Notes under the pieces: model-generated | What the model saw: the letters and a program-made list of their open reading frames with translations, nothing else | What the model was told of the DNA's origin: nothing | Databases searched by the model: none | Translations under genes and position numbers: made by a program | Assembly (NCBI GenBank): GCA_036389695.1 | Contig: DASVWG010000329.1 | Coordinates: 1-25,802 of the forward strand | DNA: 25,802 nucleotides | Direction: 5' to 3' | DNA from: JALZHR01 sp036389695 | Lineage (GTDB): Bacteria; Acidobacteriota; Blastocatellia; Pyrinomonadales; Pyrinomonadaceae | Part shown: piece after piece, positions 7,790 through 14,637 of the stretch | Numbering within the stretch: the first letter of the stretch is position 1 | How the letters are laid out: every line of letters begins with the position of its first letter

Positions 7790-7910
7790 ACCGCAGAGAG
7801 AAAGAAATTTACAGGGATAACAGGATAGACAGGGATAAGAAATTGAATTTTATTTATCCCTGTTCATCCCCTTCATCCCTGTAAATTTCCTTGTCAAAAA
7901 TCTCTGCGGT
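7790..7910. repeat. Composite inverted repeat, CAGGGAT family, copy 1
   Basis: Nested arms: 7791-7799 pairs with 7901-7909 (CCGCAGAGA), and 7805-7818 pairs with 7875-7888 (14 bp, exact). The inner part is several degenerate ACAGGGATA units. The core TCCCCTTCATCCCTGT is shared with the element at 14113-14273, so they are one family. It occupies the gap between the second hydrolase (stop at 7910) and the FabH-like gene. Confidence 0.85.
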
Positions 7911-8782
7911 TAAATATTTTTCAAAAACTCCGTTACAGTTTGATTAAATTCCGTCGCGTTTTCGATAAAAAACATATGGCTGCCGTTTTCGATAACTTTC
8001 AAAGTCGCCCGCGGAATCGCTTTTGCCAGATTAAACGAATTTTGCGGCGGCACGACAATGTCGCGGTCGCCGGTTAAAACTAAAGTTTCGGCTCGAATCT
8101 GCGAAACGCGCTGCTCGGCGTCAAACGTGACGGCGGCGTTTAACTGTTCGGAATAAACATTTTCCGGCACAATGTTTTCCGTGCGCAGGCGGCAGACTTT
8201 TTCGATTATACCGGCGCGGGACGCGGCAAATTCGGGCGTGAAAGCCGGAATCATAAAGCGTCGGACGCGCTCCTGTTTGTTCAAATCGTCGGCGGCGACA
8301 AACGCGGCTAAAACTTCCGAATCCGGCGCGACGTGATTTTTGCCGCCGAAGCTCGTGCAAGCCAGAATCAGCTTTTTCAGGCGTTCGGGAAATCGGAGCG
8401 CGAATTCCTGCGCGACGAATCCGCCGAATGAAACGCCCAGAATATTCGCCTTTTCAATTTGCAGAAAATCGAGCAAACCGGCGATGTCGGCGGCAATCGT
8501 TTGCAAAGAAATCGTTTCGGTCAAGCTTTCGCCTGTCGCCGAGCGCGAAACGCCGCGCGGGTCAAACGTGATGACGCGAAACGTTTTCGACAATTCTTCC
8601 GTTTGCTCAAACCACGTCCACGCGCCCGCCGCAAAGCCCGGAATCAAAACCAGCGGCTCGCCCGCGCCGTGTGATTCATAATAAAGTCCAAAGTCCAAAG
8701 TCCCGCGTCCAAAGTCATTTTGTTTGCTGACATTGACGTTTCGATTTTGAAAATCTGACTTTGGACTTTGGACTTTGGACAT
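7910..8782 (-). CDS. Alpha/beta hydrolase with repeat-derived N-terminus
   Basis: Cytoplasmic alpha/beta hydrolase, about 290 residues. The oxyanion region is LVLIPGFAAGAWTW, the nucleophile elbow is GVSFGG (Ser118), the acid is in LTGDRDIVVPP, and the His is in NGSHMFF. It is close to the 3-oxoadipate enol-lactonase/esterase type of small hydrolases; the substrate is unknown. The conserved part begins at LYYESHGAGEP; everything before it (residues 2-32) is translated AAAGTCC heptamer repeat. The ATG at 8782 is taken as start, since the one at 8821 lies inside the lipase gene. No good ribosome site is seen for either, and a TTG or GTG inside the repeat is possible. Confidence 0.75.
   Translation of the reverse strand: MSKVQSPKSDFQNRNVNVSKQNDFGRGTLDFGLYYESHGAGEPLVLIPGFAAGAWTWFEQTEELSKTFRVITFDPRGVSRSATGESLTETISLQTIAADIAGLLDFLQIEKANILGVSFGGFVAQEFALRFPERLKKLILACTSFGGKNHVAPDSEVLAAFVAADDLNKQERVRRFMIPAFTPEFAASRAGIIEKVCRLRTENIVPENVYSEQLNAAVTFDAEQRVSQIRAETLVLTGDRDIVVPPQNSFNLAKAIPRATLKVIENGSHMFFIENATEFNQTVTEFLKNI
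8683..8780. repeat. AAAGTCC heptamer inverted repeat
   Basis: Five heptamers (AAAGTCC three times, then CGCGTCC and AAAGTCA) cover 8683-8717; the reverse complement array covers 8756-8780. Positions 8683-8702 and 8757-8776 pair perfectly over 20 bp. The element spans the 5' end of the hydrolase gene and ends 8 nt before the lipase stop codon. Confidence 0.9.
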
Positions 8783-8787
8783 TAGAC

Positions 8788-9732
8788 TTAATTGGCAGCG
8801 TGGAATTTCACCATTCGCCATTGATAATAGCCGGTCAAATCTTTTGAATTGATGTGACCGTACGGATACGCACCGAAAGTGACTTCGCCGTTTTGTCCGG
8901 GAATCCGCGAAGTATAGCGACCGTAAACCACACCGCCGTAACCGATGACTTCGTCGGCGGTTGACCAGATTGTGTAAACAAAGCTGCCTTCGTAATGCGA
9001 AGCGGCGGAATAGTTTATGTTATACAAAATATTCGACAAGCCGAACGGCGGCGAGCCTGCCGCATATCCCGGATAAAGTCCGTTCGTCGCCGCGCAGGTC
9101 GGCGTCGCGCCGCCGGTTTGATAGCACGAAACCAAGCCGTAATTCGCGCCCGCGATGCCGACGAATGTATCGACGCTCGCCGTCAGAGGCGAGCCGAGAT
9201 TATAGCTTCCGCCATTTGCCGCATCATCGCCCGCGCCGCCCAAAACCGCTTTGCGCGCTAAAGTAACGCCCATCGAATGCGTCACGACATCGACTTTCGC
9301 CGCGCCCGTGTAGGCTTTGACGGCTTGGATAAACGCGCGAATTTTTTGCAGGTTCGGCTTCGAGTGATATTGATAAGCCGACAGCGCCGGACTGGCGTCG
9401 CCCCAGGTCGTCGCGTAAAGCTCCGAGGTTTTATAGCCCTGCGACAGAAAATAATTTATCGAGCTGTTCCAGCCGGTTAAAGTCGAGCTTTGACCGAGCG
9501 CCGAATCCGAGTTTCCATGAATGAAAATTACGGGCTGATTGACGACCGTATCGCCTGCGCTCGCTTTGCCGCCGTAACTGTTGCCGCTGTAATTAAAATT
9601 ATAACCGCCGTAGCCGTTGGCGCTGAGCCAGTTTTGAAAATCCGTCGTCAACTGCGCCGAAGCCGTCTGCATCGAAATCAAAACCAAACCGAAGACCGCA
9701 AACATCTGAATAAAACTTTTTTTCCCGTTCAT
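8788..9732 (-). CDS. Secreted lipase, class-2-like
   Basis: Extracellular triacylglycerol lipase/esterase of 314 residues with a signal peptide (MNGKKSFIQM, hydrophobic core, cleavage near TASAQ). The oxyanion motif is PVIFIHGNSDS (His72), the nucleophile elbow is VVTHSMGV (Ser153), and the likely Asp and His are Asp260 (STADEV) and His293 (YGHINS). The order and spacing match Lipase_2 (PF01674)-like enzymes. The start at 9732 is supported by AAGGAGA just upstream. It follows the TonB receptor gene but is separated by a good terminator, so it has its own promoter. It probably releases acyl chains outside the cell. Confidence 0.83.
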   Translation of the reverse strand: MNGKKSFIQMFAVFGLVLISMQTASAQLTTDFQNWLSANGYGGYNFNYSGNSYGGKASAGDTVVNQPVIFIHGNSDSALGQSSTLTGWNSSINYFLSQGYKTSELYATTWGDASPALSAYQYHSKPNLQKIRAFIQAVKAYTGAAKVDVVTHSMGVTLARKAVLGGAGDDAANGGSYNLGSPLTASVDTFVGIAGANYGLVSCYQTGGATPTCAATNGLYPGYAAGSPPFGLSNILYNINYSAASHYEGSFVYTIWSTADEVIGYGGVVYGRYTSRIPGQNGEVTFGAYPYGHINSKDLTGYYQWRMVKFHAAN

Positions 9733-9768
9733 CTGCTCTCCTTACCTTTTTAAAAAATTATGGCGGAT

Positions 9769-9805
9769 AAAAAAGGCTTTCAGATTTTGACGGCTGAAAG
9801 CCTTT
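9769..9805 (-). terminator. Intrinsic terminator of the TonB receptor gene
   Basis: Positions 9772-9783 and 9794-9805 form a perfect 12-bp stem with a 10-nt loop; read on the minus strand it is followed by a run of T residues (A-run 9769-9774 on the plus strand). It lies 24 nt after the receptor stop codon. Confidence 0.85.
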
Positions 9806-9828
9806 GCTGCTCGCGGTCTCGCTGAGGT

Positions 9829-12800
9829 TTAGAAATTCAGCTTAAAGCCCAGCTGGATGACGCGCGGTCCGGTCGAGGCGCGCTCAATGCGTCCGAAATT
9901 CGCGCCCGAAATGTTGTTGTTCGGGTTGGCGTAATTTACCCAGTTAAAGACGTTAAAGGCTTCGATGCGGAATTCGCCGCGAAACTGCTCGCTGAACGGG
10001 ATGATTTTAATAAGCGAAACGTCCACGTTCTTTTGTCCCGGTCCGGTGAAAGCGTTGCGCGTCGTATTGCCGAACGGATTCGCCGCGTCGAAAGTCGGAT
10101 TGTTGACCGCGCCGACGCCGTTGTTGGCGCAGGCGACGAAAACTCCGGCGACGACCGTTCCAATCGGGCACGAGCGAACGAACGCCGCCGTGTTGAAATA
10201 ACCGTTCAGCCGTTCGGGAACGCTGCCGGACGTGTAAATATCGCCGTTGAAATTGCGGTTGAAATTGGCGCGCTGAATCACGCCGTTGCCCGGGTTATCG
10301 ATAATCGAAAACGGCAAGCCGGATTGGAAAACGGCGATTCCGGCGATTTGCCAGTTATTCAAAAACGCTTTGGCGAAACCGTTTTCGAAATTGCGTTTCG
10401 GGAAAGCGTAAACGCCGCTGACGACCAGGCGCTGCTCGCGGTTGAAATCCGAGCGCCCGCGATTCGTGCGCCAGTTAAACTGGTCGCCCGCCACGTTTGC
10501 CAGCTCGTTGACGTTTCCGCCCGAATAATAGTCAATCGATTTTCCGAAAGTGTATGCGGCGAGAAATTGCAAGCCGCTGTCAAAGCGTTTCGAGAGCGAC
10601 ATTTGCAGCGAGTTGTAATTTGAAAGCGAAGTCGTCGAAACCTGCTGGACGCCGCCCGTCGCGTTTTTCAGCGCCGAGATAGCCGTCGCCGCGAAAGGCG
10701 TGGCAAACGCATTCGTCGCCGGATTGTAAACCGGCTGATTCGGACTCAGCAATTGCAGAAGATGTCTGCCGCGATTGCCGACGTAACCGATGTCGAAAAC
10801 GAAATTGTTCCAGAATTCCCACTGCAAGCCGATGTTGTACTGCTCGACGTAAGGCGTCTGCAAATCCGGGTCGACGTAAACGCCCGCCACCGGCACGCCG
10901 ATAAACGGCGAAAGCGGCGCGAGCGGCGAAGGAATCGTCGCGGCGGTCGGAAATTGCGAAGGCGCGGGCAGCGGTATAAACGGGTTGGCAAACTTTTGGG
11001 TAATTCCCGGCAGCAGCGAGCCCGGCAGCCCGACGCCGAGCGCGAAATACGGATAATTAAAAAGCTGCGTGTTGGCAAAACGCGTCGAGATGCGGTCGTA
11101 ATAAATGCCGTAGCCGCCGCGCACGACCATTTTTAACTGTTCGTCCAGCACATAAGCGAAACCGATGCGCGGCGCGAAATTATTTTTATCGACGGGCACC
11201 AGCGTTTTTTCGACCGTCGGAACGCCGGCAAGCTGCCCGCCTTCGGCTTGCACGAAACCGTTCGGCGGCGCGGCAGGCGCGGCGGTCGTCCCGACCTTCA
11301 CCTGGTTGAACAGGAAATTGACGAGTCTGCACTGATTTTCCGCCGGCAAGCCGTATAAATCGTAGCGCAAGCCGAGATTTAAGGTCAGGCGGTTGCTGAT
11401 TTTCCAGTCATCCTGCACGAAAAAATTCGTGTCCTTGACCTTGAAATAACGGTCGAAGACGCCCGAACCGAGCAGCGACGTTCCGACGCCGGACAGAAAA
11501 TTATTAAAGCTGCCGAAAATAACCTGCCCGCGCGAAAAGGCGTTAAAGTAAAATTTCACCTGCGAAAAGCGATATTCGCCGCCGAAGCGCAGGCGATGAT
11601 TGCCCTTCGTGACCGAAAGCACGTCGCTGAAATTGTAGCCGTTGATGCGCGAAGACTGGTCGGCGAGCGGCGCCGCGCCGAAGAAAAACTGCGAATCCAG
11701 ACCGGCAAGCTGAATCGTCGGCGCGCCCGGAAACAGAGCGCCGAGCGGGCTGGTAATACCGAGCGAGGCGGCGGTAAAAGGCTCTTCCGGAACGCTCGTC
11801 ACGCGCAGGCGATTAAACCCGAAACGCGCCTGATTGACGATATTCGACGAGAAAATGTAATTGTCGGTAATCGAATAAAGCTTCTGTTTGATGGTCAAAT
11901 CGCCGCCGAAGCCGATAAGCTGGCGCTCGCCGTTGCCCAAGCCCGCGAAATTATAATTCGCCTGAAAGGTCGGATTGTCGGCGACGAAAAATTTGGCGGA
12001 GATATTGTGGCTGTCGCTGATGACGAAATCGCCGTTGGCATTAAACTGGTTTTCCCGAAAACGCGAAACGCCCGATTGCGGAACGGTTATCGGACAAAGA
12101 TTGGTCGTTAATGTCGGCAGGCAGTCGGCTGGTCGGATGGTCGTGCCGGACGAAGGAATCACAAACTGTCCGTTCGGCAGACGCGCGTTAAGAATGGCGA
12201 GCGACACCGCGTTAACACTCGCGACGGGAATGCCGAAAGTCGCGTTGAGTCCAGCCGCCGTGCGGTTATCGTCGCGCAAGCCGAGCGGCACGGTCGGCGA
12301 AGTCAGACTGTTAATCAGCGAATAACCGTTTTTCTCGCGCGTGCCCTGATAAGAGCCGAAAAAGAAAATGCGGTCGCGAACGACGGGACCGCCGAATGTT
12401 CCGCCGTATTGATGACGCGAAAATTCCGGTTTGTCCAAGCCTCTGCCTTTGATAAACGGCTCGTTTGCCGTCAGCTTGCGGTCGCGGAAAAAATAATAGG
12501 CGTTGCCGCGAAACTGGTTTGTGCCCGAGCGCGTCACGGCTTCGACGTTGCCGCCCGCGTTGCGCCCGTGCGAAGCGTCGTAGAGCGATGTCTGCACGAC
12601 AAATTCCTGTATGCTGTCGGTCGCCGGAACGGCGATGTTCGGCGTCGAGTTCGTGCCGATCGAGTTGGCGTCGATGCCGTTGATGCGCACCGAGTTGGAA
12701 GTCGTGCGCTGACCGTTGACGGAAATCGTCGCGTCGCCGCGTCCGAGCTCCGTGTTATTGGAAACCGACGACTGCGCGCCCGCCTGCAAGGTCAGAAGCT

Positions 12801-13269
12801 GCTGGAAATTGCGCGTCGGCAGCGGCAGCTGGCGCAGCGTCGCGCCTTCGATGACGCGCCCGTTTTGCGAAGTTTCCGTCTGCAAAACCGGCGCTTCCGT
12901 CTCAACATTTACCATATTCGTGTCTACACCAACCAAGGCAAGCTGGACATCTGCAGTCGTGGTTTGCGTGATATTAATGACGACGCGCGCCACATAACGC
13001 GCAAAGCCATTTGCGCTGACCGCAATTTCGTAATTGCCGGGCGGCAATTGCTGGAATGAATAAATGCCGTCGCCGGTGGTCGTCGTCGCGCGCGACAAGC
13101 CGGTTTCCTGACTGGAAATGGTCACGCTCGCGCCCTGCACGACCGCGCCGTTCGGGTCGGTTACCGTGCCGCTGATTTGTCCGGTCGTGCCCTGCGCGTA
13201 AATAGAGTTTGCGCCCGCCGCCAGCACGCCAATAACAAAGAAAATATTAAAAATAATCTTCCGCAACAT
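9829..13269 (-). CDS. Oar-like TonB-dependent outer-membrane receptor
   Basis: Outer-membrane beta-barrel receptor of 1146 residues. It has a signal peptide (residues 1-25, ending NSIYAQ) and a carboxypeptidase-regulatory-like domain at about 28-115 (GQISGTVTDPNGAVVQGASV ... LPPGNYEIAVSANGF). A plug domain lies at about 125-245 (LPLPTRNFQQLLTLQAG, SVRINGIDANSI), followed by a long barrel ending in the aromatic residue Phe1146 (VIQLGFKLNF). This is the Oar/SusC-like architecture abundant in Acidobacteriota, where members import large or unknown ligands using TonB energy. The start at 13269 has the ribosome site AGGAGAG. A TetR-type operator lies 34 nt upstream of the ATG. The ligand cannot be told from sequence; the lipase next door suggests lipid-related material. 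Confidence 0.9.
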   Translation of the reverse strand: MLRKIIFNIFFVIGVLAAGANSIYAQGTTGQISGTVTDPNGAVVQGASVTISSQETGLSRATTTTGDGIYSFQQLPPGNYEIAVSANGFARYVARVVINITQTTTADVQLALVGVDTNMVNVETEAPVLQTETSQNGRVIEGATLRQLPLPTRNFQQLLTLQAGAQSSVSNNTELGRGDATISVNGQRTTSNSVRINGIDANSIGTNSTPNIAVPATDSIQEFVVQTSLYDASHGRNAGGNVEAVTRSGTNQFRGNAYYFFRDRKLTANEPFIKGRGLDKPEFSRHQYGGTFGGPVVRDRIFFFGSYQGTREKNGYSLINSLTSPTVPLGLRDDNRTAAGLNATFGIPVASVNAVSLAILNARLPNGQFVIPSSGTTIRPADCLPTLTTNLCPITVPQSGVSRFRENQFNANGDFVISDSHNISAKFFVADNPTFQANYNFAGLGNGERQLIGFGGDLTIKQKLYSITDNYIFSSNIVNQARFGFNRLRVTSVPEEPFTAASLGITSPLGALFPGAPTIQLAGLDSQFFFGAAPLADQSSRINGYNFSDVLSVTKGNHRLRFGGEYRFSQVKFYFNAFSRGQVIFGSFNNFLSGVGTSLLGSGVFDRYFKVKDTNFFVQDDWKISNRLTLNLGLRYDLYGLPAENQCRLVNFLFNQVKVGTTAAPAAPPNGFVQAEGGQLAGVPTVEKTLVPVDKNNFAPRIGFAYVLDEQLKMVVRGGYGIYYDRISTRFANTQLFNYPYFALGVGLPGSLLPGITQKFANPFIPLPAPSQFPTAATIPSPLAPLSPFIGVPVAGVYVDPDLQTPYVEQYNIGLQWEFWNNFVFDIGYVGNRGRHLLQLLSPNQPVYNPATNAFATPFAATAISALKNATGGVQQVSTTSLSNYNSLQMSLSKRFDSGLQFLAAYTFGKSIDYYSGGNVNELANVAGDQFNWRTNRGRSDFNREQRLVVSGVYAFPKRNFENGFAKAFLNNWQIAGIAVFQSGLPFSIIDNPGNGVIQRANFNRNFNGDIYTSGSVPERLNGYFNTAAFVRSCPIGTVVAGVFVACANNGVGAVNNPTFDAANPFGNTTRNAFTGPGQKNVDVSLIKIIPFSEQFRGEFRIEAFNVFNWVNYANPNNNISGANFGRIERASTGPRVIQLGFKLNF

Positions 13270-13300
13270 CTCGCTCTCCTATTTTTTTCTTTTAAAATAA

Positions 13301-13316
13301 AAACGAACGTCCGTTT
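13301..13316. promoter_or_regulatory. TetR operator-like site A, upstream of the receptor
   Basis: The imperfect palindrome ACGAACGTCCGT at 13303-13314, flanked by A and T runs, is the exact reverse complement of the 12-mer at 14036-14047. It lies 34 nt before the receptor start codon, a position where a repressor would block transcription. Confidence 0.65.
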
Positions 13317-13336
13317 TTGTTTTTTGCCATTTAAAA

Positions 13337-13356
13337 TTTTCATCTTACGATGAAAA
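13337..13356 (-). terminator. Hairpin after tetR, possible terminator
   Basis: TTTTCATC (13337-13344) and GATGAAAA (13349-13356) form an 8-bp stem with a 4-nt loop, 7 nt after the tetR stop. On the minus strand the stem is followed by TTTTAAA. It would separate tetR transcription from the receptor gene. Confidence 0.5.
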
Positions 13357-13362
13357 CTTTTT

Positions 13363-14028
13363 TCAAGCCGTCGTTAAAATCTGCTTCTTCTTAAACTGCG
13401 CGAGCTTTTCCTCGCTCAAAACGCCGTAGCTGAAAATCTTGGTCAAAACATTTAAAGCCTGCTCGTCCGTCAAACCCAGATGAGAATTTCCGCCGAAAAG
13501 CTTTTCGACCAGAAAATAATTAAAAAACTGCATATACGCCGCCGTAAAAACGACCGCCGGATCGACGCCTTTGCGCACGTCGCCGCGCCTGACGGCTTTA
13601 TCAAATTTTTCGGCGAACACGCGTCGGAAGCTTTCGGCTAAACCGTCGAACATTTTCCGAAAGTGCCTGTTTCTGAATTCCAAAACGTCGATATACATCA
13701 AAAGCCAAAAATCGGAATGCTCGTTCACCAGCTCGCCCGCCATCTGTCCGAGATGGCGCAGGCTCGTCGGCTCGAGCGGCTCGTCGATTTCGTCCATAAT
13801 CGTTTTCAGCTTAGCGTCGATAACGGTCAGATAGCCGTTGATGATTGATTCAAAAATCGCTTCTTTAGTCTCGAAATAATTATAAAGATTGCCTAAAGAG
13901 ACGTCCGCGCGCCGCGAGATGTCACGCATCGAAGTCGCGTGAAATCCCTGTTTGATAAAAAGCTCTTTTGCCGCCGTAGCGATTACGGAACGTTTTTCCG
14001 CAATGACTTTTTCACTGAGTTTCGGCAT
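13363..14028 (-). CDS. TetR-family transcriptional regulator
   Basis: A 221-residue one-component regulator. Residues about 15-60 form the TetR helix-turn-helix (AKELFIKQGFHATSMRDIS, then ADVSLGNLYNYFETKEAIF); the rest is a helical ligand-binding and dimerisation domain. The start is the ATG at 14028. Identical 12-bp operator-like sites lie just before its own start and before the downstream TonB receptor, so autoregulation and control of the receptor are likely. The inducer may be an acyl-CoA or fatty acid, judging only by the neighbouring genes. Confidence 0.88.
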   Translation of the reverse strand: MPKLSEKVIAEKRSVIATAAKELFIKQGFHATSMRDISRRADVSLGNLYNYFETKEAIFESIINGYLTVIDAKLKTIMDEIDEPLEPTSLRHLGQMAGELVNEHSDFWLLMYIDVLEFRNRHFRKMFDGLAESFRRVFAEKFDKAVRRGDVRKGVDPAVVFTAAYMQFFNYFLVEKLFGGNSHLGLTDEQALNVLTKIFSYGVLSEEKLAQFKKKQILTTA

Positions 14029-14035
14029 AAAATGA

Positions 14036-14047
14036 ACGGACGTTCGT
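14036..14047. promoter_or_regulatory. TetR operator-like site B, upstream of tetR
   Basis: ACGGACGTTCGT, a near-palindrome, begins 8 nt before the tetR start codon and matches site A at 13303-13314 in reverse complement over all 12 bases. No separate ribosome site is visible between it and the ATG. Confidence 0.65.
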
Positions 14048-14112
14048 ATTTTTAATAGCTTAATTTCCGGTGAAAGTCAATCGTTTATTTGAAAACCCGG
14101 AAAATATTTTTC

Positions 14113-14273
14113 AGCCACAGAGGGCGCAGAGATTTTTAAGAAAGAAACTAACAGGGATGAAGAGGATTTACAGGGATAAGAAAGAAATAATTATTAATGA
14201 TTTTGTTTTATCCCTTGTATCCCCTTCATCCCTGTTAGTTTCTTTCTCTGTATTCTCTGTGCCCTCTGTGGCT
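14113..14273. repeat. Composite inverted repeat, CAGGGAT family, copy 2
   Basis: Outer arms 14113-14125 and 14261-14273 pair perfectly (13 bp, AGCCACAGAGGGC). Inner arms 14141-14165 and 14221-14245 match at 24 of 25. The middle has degenerate ACAGGGAT units. It shares its core with the element at 7790-7910. It fills a good part of the 609-nt gap between tetR and thrS; the rest of the gap holds operator B, a doubtful 37-codon minus-strand frame at 14376-14489 and the heptamer hairpin before thrS. Confidence 0.88.
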
Positions 14274-14375
14274 AATTTTTCTTATTTAATACTTGCAACT
14301 TTTTTCACAAAATGATACTCTTACATACTTTGAAAGGGCGGAAAATCTATTTTTGGATAGAAAAACTGCCGGATT

Positions 14376-14489
14376 CTATTTTTTGGTAAGATGCCGATTA
14401 AGAACTTTGCCAGCACACGAACTACGACGACGCGCTTTAACTTTTAATGGCGCGTTATTTGGCGTTTCTTCTTTAGACGCACGAGGCAA
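14376..14489 (-). CDS. Doubtful small basic ORF
   Basis: A 37-codon frame from a TTG at 14489, with AAGAG about 6 nt upstream. It would encode a strongly basic peptide, starting MPRASKEETPNN and ending VLNRHLTKK. The amino-acid composition looks like a ribosome- or nucleic-acid-associated tail, and the frame stays open upstream (without a start codon) into the heptamer repeat, so it may be the end of a decayed gene. The opposite strand has a competing open frame. No family recognised. Confidence 0.2.
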   Translation of the reverse strand: MPRASKEETPNNAPLKVKARRRSSCAGKVLNRHLTKK

Positions 14490-14520
14490 GGTCGCTCTTA
14501 TCGAATCAAATCTTTTTGCT

Positions 14521-14632
14521 AGTGAATAGTAAATCGTAAATAGTGAACAGAAGGCGATTTTTGCCGGAACAATTTAATTTTATCGTTGGAAAGTAAATGA
14601 TTCTATTTACTGTTCACGATTCACTATTTACT
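14521..14632. repeat. AGTRAAT heptamer inverted repeat before thrS
   Basis: Left heptamers AGTGAAT, AGTAAAT, CGTAAAT, AGTGAAC occupy 14521-14548. The reverse complement array (AGTAAAT, AGTGAAT, CGTGAAC, AGTAAAT) occupies 14605-14632. A further small hairpin forms from 14592-14598 with 14605-14611. The right arm ends 5 nt before the thrS ATG, so it covers the place where a ribosome site should be. Confidence 0.85.
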
Positions 14633-14637
14633 AATTT

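Noticed and set aside
8683..8780. CRISPR array from the repeated AAAGTCC units
   Set aside because: Units are 7 nt, directly adjacent and followed by their reverse complement; there are no spacers and no cas genes.
4205..8782. Possible OleABC-type long-chain olefin/beta-lactone cluster (thiolase-fold enzyme, alpha/beta hydrolase, AMP ligase)
   Set aside because: The FabH-like protein lacks the His and Asn that OleA keeps, the ligase is of long-chain acyl-CoA synthetase type and size, and no OleD-type reductase is present.
14293..14529. Plus-strand open frame of 78 codons between tetR and thrS
   Set aside because: It starts at a TTG without a ribosome site, ends within the heptamer repeat and shows no domain.
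14300..14637. T-box riboswitch before thrS
   Set aside because: No T-box sequence, specifier stem or terminator/antiterminator pair is visible; the structure there is explained by the AGTRAAT repeat.
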